This document shows positions 25,528 through 33,063 of a stretch of DNA of 64,000 bases, in pieces. Origin of the DNA: an uncultured Pseudomonas sp. (GTDB taxonomy: Bacteria; Pseudomonadota; Gammaproteobacteria; Pseudomonadales; Pseudomonadaceae); NCBI RefSeq assembly GCF_943846705.1, contig NZ_OX044366.1, positions 2,790,001 to 2,854,000 of the forward strand, read 5' to 3'. The notes beneath the pieces are model-generated. The model searched no databases and was not told the DNA's origin. It was given only the letters and a program-made list of their open reading frames with translations. The position numbers and the translations under genes are program-made. How positions within the stretch are numbered: the stretch's first letter is position 1; each line of letters begins with the position of its first letter.

Positions 25528-26739
25528 TTACTGCTGGTAAGTTTTGAGGAAGCTACCAATCCGGCCGATGGCCATTTCCAGCTCATCCACGCGCGGCAGG
25601 GTGACCACGCGGAAGTGATCCGGCCATGGCCAATTGAAGGCGGTGCCTTGCACGATCAACAGTTTTTCCGAAAGCAGCAGGTCGAGAACGAATTTCTCGT
25701 CGTTGTGGATCGGGCAGATTTTTGGATCAATCTTCGGGAAGGCATACAGCGCGCCCATGGGTTTGACGCAGCTAACGCCTGGGATGTCGTTGAGCAGCTC
25801 CCAGGTGCGGTTGCGTTGCTCCAGTAGGCGGCCTTGTGGCAACACCAGGTCATTGATGCTCTGGTAGCCGCCCAGGGCCGTTTGGATCGCGTGTTGGCTC
25901 GGCACGTTGGCGCACAGGCGCATGTTGGCGAGTATGTCGATGCCTTCGATATAGCTTTGTGCGCGGTGCTTGGGCCCGGAAATTGCCACCCAGCCAGAGC
26001 GAAAGCCCGCTACACGGTAGGACTTGGACAGACCGTTGAAGGTCAGGCAGAGCACGTCCGGGGCCAGCGAGGCGGTGGAAATGTGCTGGGCTTCGTCGTA
26101 GAGGATCTTGTCGTAGATCTCGTCGGAGAACAGCACCAGATTGTGCTGGCGCGCCAGTTCGACGATGTCCATCAGCACTTCTTTGGAGTACACCGCACCG
26201 GTGGGGTTGTTCGGGTTGATCAACACCAGCGCTTTAGTGTTCGGGGTGATCTTGGCCTTCATGTCAGCGATATCGGGGAACCAGCCGGCTTGCTCATCGC
26301 ACAGGTAATGCACCGGCTTGCCGCCGGCCAAAGCTACTGCGGCGGTCCACAGCGGGTAGTCCGGAGCCGGGATCAGCACTTCATCGCCGTTATTGAGCAG
26401 CGCCTGCATGGCCATCACGATCAGCTCGGAGACGCCGTTGCCGAGGTAGATGTCCTCAATGCCAACGCCTTCTACCTGCTTCTGCTGGTAGTACTGCATC
26501 ACCGCCTTGCGCGCACTGAACAGACCCTTGGAGTCGCTATAGCCTTGCGCTGTGGGCAAATTACGGATCACGTCCTGAAGGATCTCCTCCGGCGCTTCGA
26601 AACCGAACGGTGCCGGGTTGCCAATGTTCAGCTTGAGGATGCGATGGCCTTCCTCCTCCAAGCGTTTGGCGTGCTTGAGCACCGGCCCGCGGATGTCGTA
26701 GCAGACGTTGGCGAGCTTGTTCGATTTGCTGAACTGCAT
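25528..26739 (-). CDS. alaA: PLP-dependent alanine aminotransferase (AlaA-type)
   Basis: 403 aa. Class I aminotransferase motifs: KLNIGNPAPFGFEAPEEI, YLGNGVSELIVMAMQALL, INPNNPTGAVYS, LFSDEIYDKILYD, and the PLP lysine in CLTFNGLSKSYRVAGFRSGW. The N-terminal MQFSKSNKLANVCYDIRGPVL is characteristic of the E. coli AlaA (YfbQ) group, which makes alanine from pyruvate and glutamate. A sigma-70-like promoter is visible upstream on the minus strand (26842-26869). Specificity for pyruvate is inferred from family resemblance. Confidence 0.88.
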   Translation of the reverse strand: MQFSKSNKLANVCYDIRGPVLKHAKRLEEEGHRILKLNIGNPAPFGFEAPEEILQDVIRNLPTAQGYSDSKGLFSARKAVMQYYQQKQVEGVGIEDIYLGNGVSELIVMAMQALLNNGDEVLIPAPDYPLWTAAVALAGGKPVHYLCDEQAGWFPDIADMKAKITPNTKALVLINPNNPTGAVYSKEVLMDIVELARQHNLVLFSDEIYDKILYDEAQHISTASLAPDVLCLTFNGLSKSYRVAGFRSGWVAISGPKHRAQSYIEGIDILANMRLCANVPSQHAIQTALGGYQSINDLVLPQGRLLEQRNRTWELLNDIPGVSCVKPMGALYAFPKIDPKICPIHNDEKFVLDLLLSEKLLIVQGTAFNWPWPDHFRVVTLPRVDELEMAIGRIGSFLKTYQQ

Positions 26740-26841
26740 GTAAGTGATCCCGAATGGTGAAGCGCCGTTGAATTACCCTGCAAAAAAGCGGCGGATGACG
26801 CGCCTTGGCAGGTTGTAATGCCGGTGACAGACTGGGGGCGA

Positions 26842-26869
26842 ATGATACGTGGCAGCCCGACCTTGGCAA
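26842..26869 (-). promoter_or_regulatory. sigma-70-like promoter for alaA
   Basis: On the minus strand TTGCCA (26869-26864) and TATCAT (26847-26842) are separated by 16 nt, giving a leader of about 95 nt before alaA. The -35 element lies inside the hairpin of the plus-strand terminator. Confidence 0.55.
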
Positions 26870-26890
26870 AGGTACTGGTCGGGCTTTTTT
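26854..26890 (+). terminator. orphan intrinsic terminator
   Basis: AGCCCGACC (26854-26862) and GGTCGGGCT (26877-26885) form a perfect 9-bp stem with a 14-nt loop, followed by TTTTT on the plus strand. No plus-strand gene lies upstream; the flanking gene, alaA, is on the other strand. Confidence 0.75.
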
Positions 26891-27047
26891 GTGCTCAGCA
26901 CATCCATGTGCTTGACCCCTTCGGGGCTTACGCGCAAAGAGCGCTCCCGGCGTTTTGTGGCGTGCCATCCATGGTCGTCACCTAGTGGGTCGTAGTTGTG
27001 CGCCGTTAAAAATCGCTTCTGGCGATTTTCTATTGAGGATTTTGTCT

Positions 27048-27449
27048 ATGAACAAGTTAGAGAAGCCACTGGATGCCTGGCGTGAAGAGCTATCCGAGGA
27101 GCAGTTCCATGTGTGTCGCCTCGGTGGTACCGAGCGCGCTTTCACGGGGCAGTACCATGACAGCAAGGTGCCGGGTGTTTACCACTGCGCCTGCTGCCAG
27201 GCTGAGTTGTTCGACTCCGACGCCAAGTTTGACTCCGGCAGTGGCTGGCCCAGCTATTTTCAGCCGGTCAGCAGTGAAGCCATCACCAGTCTGGATGATT
27301 TCAATCACGGCATGCACCGCATCGAGGTCAAGTGCGCCCAGTGTGACGCCCACCTTGGCCATGTGTTTCCAGATGGCCCGGCACCGACAGGGCTGCGCTA
27401 CTGCATCAACTCGGCATCGCTCAAGCTGGTCGCTAAAGCCGGCGAGTGA
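27048..27449 (+). CDS. msrB: peptide-methionine (R)-S-oxide reductase MsrB
   Basis: 133 aa from MNKLEKPLDAWREEL (ATG 27048), with GAGGA 8 nt upstream; the frame is open further upstream but without a better start. Zinc-binding Cys pairs at 47/50 (CACC) and 96/99 (CAQC), the GSGWPS motif (64-69) and the catalytic Cys119 in GLRYCINSASL are all present. It reduces methionine-R-sulfoxide in proteins using thioredoxin. It begins a block of oxidative-stress genes on the same strand (glutathione peroxidase, ospR). Confidence 0.95.
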   Translation: MNKLEKPLDAWREELSEEQFHVCRLGGTERAFTGQYHDSKVPGVYHCACCQAELFDSDAKFDSGSGWPSYFQPVSSEAITSLDDFNHGMHRIEVKCAQCDAHLGHVFPDGPAPTGLRYCINSASLKLVAKAGE

Positions 27450-27498
27450 CCCGTGTGGCCAGGTGATGACGCTGTGAGCGATTATCAGGGTTGTTTAT

Positions 27499-27538
27499 TA
27501 GCGACCAATTAGATTGCGCGCAATTTGATTGGTCGCTA
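27499..27538. promoter_or_regulatory. 40-bp palindromic operator over the glutathione peroxidase promoter
   Basis: Outer arms TAGCGACCAAT (27499-27509) and ATTGGTCGCTA (27528-27538) are perfect complements. The centre is the perfect 12-mer ATTGCGCGCAAT (27513-27524). A sigma-70 promoter, TTGCGC (27514-27519) and TATCTT (27537-27542) with 17-nt spacing, lies within it. A dimeric MarR/OhrR-type repressor (OspR) is the expected ligand. Confidence 0.8.
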
Positions 27539-27574
27539 TCTTGCGTGCATTGCCACTCACCAGGATGAGCCACC

Positions 27575-28060
27575 ATGAGCAACACCCTTTTTGATATTCC
27601 CGTTACCACTATTAAAGGCGAGCAGAAGACCCTGGCCGATTTCGGCGGCAAGGCCGTGCTGGTCGTCAATACCGCCAGCAAGTGTGGCTTTACCCCGCAG
27701 TACAAGGGGTTGGAAAACGTCTGGCAGCAGTACAAGGATCAGGGGCTGGTGGTGCTTGGCTTTCCCTGCAACCAGTTTGGCAAGCAGGAGCCGGGCAATG
27801 ACGGCGCAATTTCTGAGTTCTGCGAGCTGAACTTTGGCGTGAGCTTCCCGCTGTTCAAGAAGGTCGACGTCAATGGCAGTGATGCCCACCCACTGTTCGT
27901 CAAGCTGAAGCAGCGCGCGCCGGGTCTGCTCGGTAGTCAGGGCATAAAATGGAACTTCACCAAGTTTCTGCTGAGTGCCGATGGCCAGGTGATCAAGCGC
28001 TTCGCCCCGACCACCAAGCCTGAAGACCTGACTGCCGAGATCGAAGCGCTGCTGAAATGA
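27575..28060 (+). CDS. glutathione peroxidase (thiol-type)
   Basis: 161 aa. The catalytic Cys37 lies in VNTASKCGFTPQYKGLE, the FPCNQFGKQEPG segment gives the Gln of the active site, and the Trp is in IKWNFTKFLL. The enzyme uses Cys rather than selenocysteine and reduces hydroperoxides with thioredoxin or glutathione. Transcription is probably controlled by the palindrome at 27499. The stop overlaps the ospR start as ATGA, so the regulator is co-translated with its target. P. aeruginosa PA2826 is the positional counterpart (recalled). Confidence 0.93.
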   Translation: MSNTLFDIPVTTIKGEQKTLADFGGKAVLVVNTASKCGFTPQYKGLENVWQQYKDQGLVVLGFPCNQFGKQEPGNDGAISEFCELNFGVSFPLFKKVDVNGSDAHPLFVKLKQRAPGLLGSQGIKWNFTKFLLSADGQVIKRFAPTTKPEDLTAEIEALLK

Positions 28061-28530
28061 CCTCACTCAGTCTGCAAGTGGAGGAAGGGCTGCAGTTGGA
28101 CAACCAGCTGTGCTTCAAGCTTTACGCGGCCTCACGTGCGGTGATTCGCGCGTATAAACCGATGCTCGAGCAGCTTGGTCTGACCTATCCGCAGTATCTG
28201 GCCATGCTGGTGCTGTGGGAATGGCAGCAACAGCCGCCCGCGCAGCCAACGGTGAAGGCGCTGGGCGAGCGTTTGCTGCTGGATTCGGGCACGCTGACAC
28301 CGTTGCTCAAACGCCTGGAGCAGCAAGGCTTGTTGCTACGTAAGCGCTCGGCCAAGGATGAGCGTGAGGTGCATTTGGCCTTAACGCCAGCCGGCTGCGA
28401 CTTGCGAGATCAGGTGTTGCCACTGAAAAACCAGCTGCTTTGTGAGCGCGGTGTTGATCTGGATGCGGTCGCCACATTGCGCAGCCAGGTAGGCGTGCTG
28501 CTTGATCAGTTTGCCGCGCTTAACCACTGA
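28057..28530 (+). CDS. ospR: MarR/OhrR-family redox regulator OspR
   Basis: 157 aa. The MarR winged helix is visible (TVKALGERLLLDSGTLTPLLKRLEQQGLLLRKRSAKDEREVHLALT). Cys19 in DNQLCFKLYAASRA is the conserved peroxidatic Cys of the OhrR group; Cys114 and Cys129 could supply the resolving thiol of a 2-Cys sensor. OspR represses the adjacent glutathione peroxidase gene and pigment genes in P. aeruginosa (from memory). Its last 25 nt overlap the end of the convergent sagS gene. Confidence 0.88.
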   Translation: MTSLSLQVEEGLQLDNQLCFKLYAASRAVIRAYKPMLEQLGLTYPQYLAMLVLWEWQQQPPAQPTVKALGERLLLDSGTLTPLLKRLEQQGLLLRKRSAKDEREVHLALTPAGCDLRDQVLPLKNQLLCERGVDLDAVATLRSQVGVLLDQFAALNH

Positions 28531-30818
28531 TCGAGCAGGGCTGCCAGCTCATCCTTGCGGAAGGGTTTGGCCAGGTAGTCATCCATGCCTGCCGCGCGGC
28601 AACGTTCGCGCTCATCGGACAAGGCGTTGGCCGTCAGGGCGATGATTGGCAGTTCGGCGAACTCGGTTTTCTGGCGAATCCTGCGGGTGGTTTCATAGCC
28701 ATCCATGACCGGCATGTTGCAGTCCATCAGGATCAACTCGACCGCCTGGGTTTCCAGCAGGCTCAGGGCTTCCGCGCCGTGATTGGCCAGTAGCACCTCG
28801 CAGCCCAGTTTCCCCAGCATACCTTTGGCCACCAACTGATTGACCGGGTTGTCTTCGACTAGCAGTACGCGGGCCTGGCGGCTGCGTTGTGGCTCGCTGT
28901 GCTGTTCGGCGGCATGCGCTTCGCCTTGACCAAGGTGGCGCCGCAAGGCCTGGAGCAGGGTCTGGCGCGACAAGGGGCGAGCCAGTTGCTCGATAGGCGA
29001 GAGTTCTTCCACCTGTTCGCCGCTGAGAAAATCGCCATAGGCGCTGACCAGCAGAATCGGCAGGTTGGAGAGTGCGCGCAGTTCATTCAAGCGCTGCGGG
29101 CAGTCACTGATCAACAGATCGGCATCAACCGTGGTCAGCCTCACGTCGGCGTCGAGGCGCTGATATTCCAGGCCCCAGCTGGGCAGCAGGTTGGCCAGCT
29201 GTTCGCTAAGCCCTGAGCTGGCGGGGCTAAGCCCGAGAATGCGTCCGCGCAGTTGCGGTGGTTGTGCTACAGCGCCCTTGCTGGGCAGCGGCAGGTCGAC
29301 GCAGAACGTACTGCCAAAGCCTTCGCGCGTGTCGAGGCTGAGGTGGCCATGCATGGCTTCGCAGAGCCGTCGCGTCAGGGCCAGGCCCAGGCCGGTACCG
29401 CCAAATTGACGGGTAATACCAGCGCCTGCCTGGGCAAAGGGGTGGAAGATTCGTGCCTGGGCGTCTTCGGCGATACCGATGCCAGTGTCACGCACAATGA
29501 TCCTGACGCCATCAGCCTGTGCGCGGAGGTTAATGTCGACGCGACCGAAGCGGGTGAACTTCAGCGCGTTGGACAGCAGATTGCTGACAATCTGCCTGAC
29601 CCGGGTCGGGTCGCCGAGTAGCTGGTTGGGCAGCAGTGGGTCGATCAGGCAGGTCAGCTCGACACCGGGTGCAGCGTTCTGCGAAAGCAGGTTGGCGGTT
29701 TCTTCGACCAGGCTGCCGAGGTCAAAAGGGATGTGCTCCAGCTCCAGCTGGCCGGCCTCGAACTTGGACAGGTCGAGAATGTCGTTGAGCAGCTCGACCA
29801 GCACCTTGCCTGAGTCGTGGGCAATCGACAGCTGCTGGCGTTGCTGGTTGTTCAGTGGTCCGTCCAAAGACAGCGCAAGCATGCCCAGCAGGCCGTTGAG
29901 TGGGGTGCGAATTTCGTGGCTCATATTGGCCAGGAAGGCCGAGCGCGCGTGGGCCATGTCCAGTGCCGTGCGCTTGGCGGTTTCGAGCTCGCTATTGGAG
30001 TCGAGCAGGCGGCTGTTGGCTGCTTCCAGCTGCTCAGTGCGCGCCGAGACCATGTCTTCCAGCTCGGCCAGGTAGCGGGTCAGGCGGGCTTCTGCGTGTT
30101 GGCGTTGTTCGATTTCGCTGGCGATGCTGGCCAGCTGGCGGTTGGTCACGTTGACCAGCACCCCGATTTCATCGCGCTCGTGGCCGGGCGGGTAGGGCAG
30201 TTTGCTGTGGTTGGAGCTGCGTAGGTCGCGCTCGCTGAGGGCGCGGATAAAGCCAGTCAGCGGCTTGGTCAGCATGAAATAGAACATCACCAGGAGAATC
30301 AGTGACAGCAGCAGGCTGCGGGCGAAGCCGGTGACCAGGGTCAGCAGTGAGCGGCGCAGGAAGTGGCTGCCAAATGCATAGGTGTCCACCTCAAGGCTCA
30401 GTTTGCCCAGTGCCTCGGCGGGCGAGTGGCTGACGAATAGGGCGGTTTCGAAGTGCCGGCGCGGGCCGAACATGAAATCACTGAGTACCCGGTAGCGGCT
30501 TTGCATGGCCGGGCGGCTGACGCTGGCGAGGGTCAGCTGATTGTTGTCGATGATCTGGGCGCTGAGCACGGCAGGTGAGCGCAGCAGGCCCAGTACCAGT
30601 TCTTGGGCCAACTCGGCGTCGATGTTGTAGGCGATGCGCGCCGCTGGGTTGTGGCTGATCTCCATCAGCGCATTAATCTCGCGGTCGATGGAGGCATCTT
30701 CGCTGGCATAATCGATGCCCACTTGCAGCAAGCTGAGCGCCGTGCCGAGGATAAAGGCTACCAATACGGTCAAGCCGGCCTGTTTAAATGACAGGCGTTG
30801 GGTTAGCGCTATATCCAT
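28506..30818 (-). CDS. sagS: hybrid sensor histidine kinase/response regulator SagS
   Basis: 770 aa from MDIALTQRLSFKQ (ATG 30818-30816). Two transmembrane helices (about 15-33 and 159-183) flank a periplasmic sensor of about 125 residues. A HAMP-like linker and coiled coil follow, then the HisKA box with His301 (MSHEIRTPLNG), and the HATPase with DTGIGI and FGGTGLGLA. A degenerate receiver-like segment lies at about 525-620 and a true receiver with Asp699 (LILMDCNMPVMDG) at about 648-765. There is no Hpt domain, so phosphotransfer to an external HptB is expected. In P. aeruginosa SagS controls the switch to biofilm and drug tolerance. The 3' end overlaps ospR on the opposite strand. Confidence 0.88.
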   Translation of the reverse strand: MDIALTQRLSFKQAGLTVLVAFILGTALSLLQVGIDYASEDASIDREINALMEISHNPAARIAYNIDAELAQELVLGLLRSPAVLSAQIIDNNQLTLASVSRPAMQSRYRVLSDFMFGPRRHFETALFVSHSPAEALGKLSLEVDTYAFGSHFLRRSLLTLVTGFARSLLLSLILLVMFYFMLTKPLTGFIRALSERDLRSSNHSKLPYPPGHERDEIGVLVNVTNRQLASIASEIEQRQHAEARLTRYLAELEDMVSARTEQLEAANSRLLDSNSELETAKRTALDMAHARSAFLANMSHEIRTPLNGLLGMLALSLDGPLNNQQRQQLSIAHDSGKVLVELLNDILDLSKFEAGQLELEHIPFDLGSLVEETANLLSQNAAPGVELTCLIDPLLPNQLLGDPTRVRQIVSNLLSNALKFTRFGRVDINLRAQADGVRIIVRDTGIGIAEDAQARIFHPFAQAGAGITRQFGGTGLGLALTRRLCEAMHGHLSLDTREGFGSTFCVDLPLPSKGAVAQPPQLRGRILGLSPASSGLSEQLANLLPSWGLEYQRLDADVRLTTVDADLLISDCPQRLNELRALSNLPILLVSAYGDFLSGEQVEELSPIEQLARPLSRQTLLQALRRHLGQGEAHAAEQHSEPQRSRQARVLLVEDNPVNQLVAKGMLGKLGCEVLLANHGAEALSLLETQAVELILMDCNMPVMDGYETTRRIRQKTEFAELPIIALTANALSDERERCRAAGMDDYLAKPFRKDELAALLDQWLSAAN

Positions 30819-30916
30819 ATGGGCTGGTGGTTCTCGTATTGAGTTGCCCGGCAAGCATAGCCCATCTGTCTCACCGGACGGCAGTGGCTGGCGGCTCAAA
30901 AAACCAGGAGTGTTCT

Positions 30917-31810
30917 GTGGATTCGCGGATAAGTGATTTTTTATTGCAGGCCGGGGCCGTGTTGGCTCGGCTGGAGCCGGTATTGCCGGTGCAGCGCCCC
31001 GTTATCGACTGGCAGGCGAGTTTGGCAGCACGTTGGCAGCACGTTGGGCGCAGTGGCTTTTTAGCGCCACTCAAGGTCAGCCTAGATATAGGTTTGGATG
31101 ACTTGATCGGGGTGGATCGCCAGCGCAGCCAGTTGGCGCGCAATACTCAGCAGTTTATTCAAGGGCTGCCGGCTAATCATGCTTTGCTCTGGGGCGCGCG
31201 TGGAACCGGCAAGTCATCGCTGGTGCGGGCGCTGTTGGCTGAACATGCGGCGGCGGGGCTGCGCTTGATTGAGATTGAGCGCGATCATCTGGCTGACCTG
31301 CCGCGTATCGTCGAGCAACTGAGCGAGTTGCCGCAGCGCTTTGTGTTGTTCTGCGACGACCTGTCATTCGAGGCTGGTGAAGGCGCGTACCGCATGCTGA
31401 AGACTGTGCTCGACGGCTCCCTGGAGCGTGCGCCGGATAATGTGCTGCTGTATGCCACTTCCAATCGACGCCATCTGATGTCGGAAAAACACAGTGACAA
31501 CGAAAACTGGCAGCGGGTGGATGGCGAGTTGCATCCCAATGAGGCGGTGGAGGACAAAATTGCGCTGTCTGACCGCTTCGGGCTGTGGTTGTCGTTCTAC
31601 CCCTTCACTCAGGAGCACTTCCTCGACGTTGTGCGTCACTGGGTGGCGGTGCACGCCGAACAGGCAGGTCTGGCCTGGCAGTGGGATGAAACGTTAGAAA
31701 AGGCGGCTATTCGCTGGGCGCTGGGCCGCGGCAACCGCAACGGCCGCTGTGCCTATCAATTTGCCCGTGACTGGGTCGGGCTGCAATTACTGGATAAGAC
31801 AGATGATTGA
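30917..31810 (+). CDS. DUF815 AAA-type ATP-binding protein
   Basis: 297 aa from the GTG at 30917, chosen because AGGAG sits 7 nt upstream. Walker A is GARGTGKSS and a Walker B-like FVLFCDDLSFE is present; LLYATSNRRHLM and DRFGLWLSFYPFTQEHFL are typical of DUF815. The AAA-fold family is widespread but of unknown role, often near thiol or stress genes. Its stop overlaps the next gene start (TGA 31808-31810, ATG 31803), so the two are translationally coupled. Confidence 0.9.
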   Translation: MDSRISDFLLQAGAVLARLEPVLPVQRPVIDWQASLAARWQHVGRSGFLAPLKVSLDIGLDDLIGVDRQRSQLARNTQQFIQGLPANHALLWGARGTGKSSLVRALLAEHAAAGLRLIEIERDHLADLPRIVEQLSELPQRFVLFCDDLSFEAGEGAYRMLKTVLDGSLERAPDNVLLYATSNRRHLMSEKHSDNENWQRVDGELHPNEAVEDKIALSDRFGLWLSFYPFTQEHFLDVVRHWVAVHAEQAGLAWQWDETLEKAAIRWALGRGNRNGRCAYQFARDWVGLQLLDKTDD

Positions 31811-32285
31811 TTTACAACCAAGCGGGCAGGGGCCCGATGACTATCCGTTTCTGCTGGCGCAGCTGCAGGCGTTACTGGCGGACGAGCGGGACTTTATTGC
31901 CAATGCGGCACAGTTTTCTGCGTTTTTGTTCCAGCAGCTAAGTGATCTGAACTGGGCTGGGTGCTACCTGGCGCGCGGCGAAGAGCTGGTGCTCGGACCT
32001 TTCCAAGGCAATGTGGCGTGCGTGCGGATACCCTTTGGTCGTGGTGTCTGCGGTGCCGCCGCAGCCACTGGGCAAACCCAGCGGGTTGACGATGTGCATG
32101 CCTTTGCCGGGCATATCGCCTGCGACAGCGCCTCCAATAGCGAGCTGGTGGTGCCATTGTTCAAGGGCGGGAGTTTGCTGGGCGTGCTGGATCTCGACAG
32201 TCCGTCGCTGGCGCGCTTTAGCGCCACGGATCAGGCGGGTATTGAGCGTTTGGTAGAGGTGTTTGTCGAACTCACCGATTGTTGA
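31803..32285 (+). CDS. free methionine-(R)-sulfoxide reductase (GAF-domain fRMsr)
   Basis: 160 aa. A single GAF domain with Cys73, Cys83 and Cys107. These have the spacing of 10 and 24 residues found in E. coli fRMsr (Cys84/94/118, gene msrC/yebR). Segments NWAGCYLARGEELVLGPFQGN and IPFGRGVCGAAA are diagnostic. It reduces free methionine-R-sulfoxide, complementing MsrB, which acts on protein-bound residues; both genes lie in the same 5 kb. Its start overlaps the DUF815 ATPase gene by 8 nt. A strong symmetrical terminator follows. Confidence 0.92.
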   Translation: MIDLQPSGQGPDDYPFLLAQLQALLADERDFIANAAQFSAFLFQQLSDLNWAGCYLARGEELVLGPFQGNVACVRIPFGRGVCGAAAATGQTQRVDDVHAFAGHIACDSASNSELVVPLFKGGSLLGVLDLDSPSLARFSATDQAGIERLVEVFVELTDC

Positions 32286-32290
32286 GGGTG

Positions 32291-32337
32291 CCCAGACAGC
32301 AAAAAGCCCGGTGAGTCCGGGCTTTTTGCTGTCTGGG
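32291..32337. terminator. long perfect bidirectional terminator
   Basis: Two 21-bp perfectly complementary arms (32291-32311 and 32317-32337) around a TGAGT loop, each containing an A5/T5 run next to GCCCGG/CCGGGC. It serves the convergent fRMsr and GST genes from both sides. Confidence 0.92.
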
Positions 32338-32345
32338 CTGGCGAC

Positions 32346-33011
32346 TTAGGCTGTTGCCGCCATCTTGGCGAGCATTTTCTGCTCGTTCGGCAAGACGCCT
32401 TGCACTGAGGGGCGTGCCTTGATCCGCGCATAATGCGCACTCAGATTGGGCCAGCGCTCGGCGTCGAGTTGTGCGTCGCCGTGCTGCATATTGATCAACT
32501 GGCAGGTGAGGGCCAGATCAGCCAGGGTGAGGCTGTCGCCGACCAGGTACTGGCCGCTGCCGAGGGTTTTTTCCAAATAGTCGAAATGCGGCGGGAGTTG
32601 CTCGTGCAGGGCTTTGTGCACGGCGGCTTCGTCGCTGCTCTGGCCGGAGCTTGGCTTCAACACGCGGTTGCTGAATACGGTGAAGGTGCACAGTGGCGCC
32701 AGTTCATAGTCAGCGTATTTTTCCAGCCAGAGCACCTGTGCGCGCTGCTCTGGGCTCTGGCCGAACAGGCTGGCGCTTTGCGGATACTTGTCGTCTAAGT
32801 ACTGGCAAATCACGCTGGAGTCTGCGAGGGCCAAGTCGCCGTCTTTCAGGGCAGGGATACGCCCCAGCGGGCTCAGCTCTCTATACCAGTCAGGCTGCTT
32901 GCCAAATGGCAGGATGAGTTCCAGCTGATAATCCAGGGCCTTTTCGGCCAGCAACAGGCGGACTTTGCGGACGAAGGGCGACAGTGGCGCACCGTAAACA
33001 ATCAGGCTCAT
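32346..33011 (-). CDS. glutathione S-transferase family protein
   Basis: 221 aa from MSLIVYGAPLSPFVRKVR (ATG 33011-33009). It has an N-terminal thioredoxin-like domain with SPFVRKVRLLLAEK, GRIPALKDGDLALADSSVICQYLDDKYP (the glutathione gamma-Glu-binding Ser in DSS), and a C-terminal helical domain ending FDYLEKTLGSGQYLVGDSLTLADLALTCQLINM. The catalytic residue is probably Ser11. The substrate is not predictable. It lies beside the redox-repair genes. Confidence 0.9.
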   Translation of the reverse strand: MSLIVYGAPLSPFVRKVRLLLAEKALDYQLELILPFGKQPDWYRELSPLGRIPALKDGDLALADSSVICQYLDDKYPQSASLFGQSPEQRAQVLWLEKYADYELAPLCTFTVFSNRVLKPSSGQSSDEAAVHKALHEQLPPHFDYLEKTLGSGQYLVGDSLTLADLALTCQLINMQHGDAQLDAERWPNLSAHYARIKARPSVQGVLPNEQKMLAKMAATA

Positions 33012-33063
33012 GTGTGGCTCTCGTTGGTGGGCGTTAGCGCGCAACCTGCACGCCGGGGAGGGG

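Larger units (their letters stand above)
26740..27047. other. 308-nt intergenic region between alaA and msrB
   Basis: Holds the alaA promoter (minus strand), an intrinsic-terminator-like hairpin on the plus strand at 26854-26890 and a smaller hairpin AAAATCGC (27009-27016)/GCGATTTT (27022-27029) just before the msrB ribosome site. No gene seen. Confidence 0.6.
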
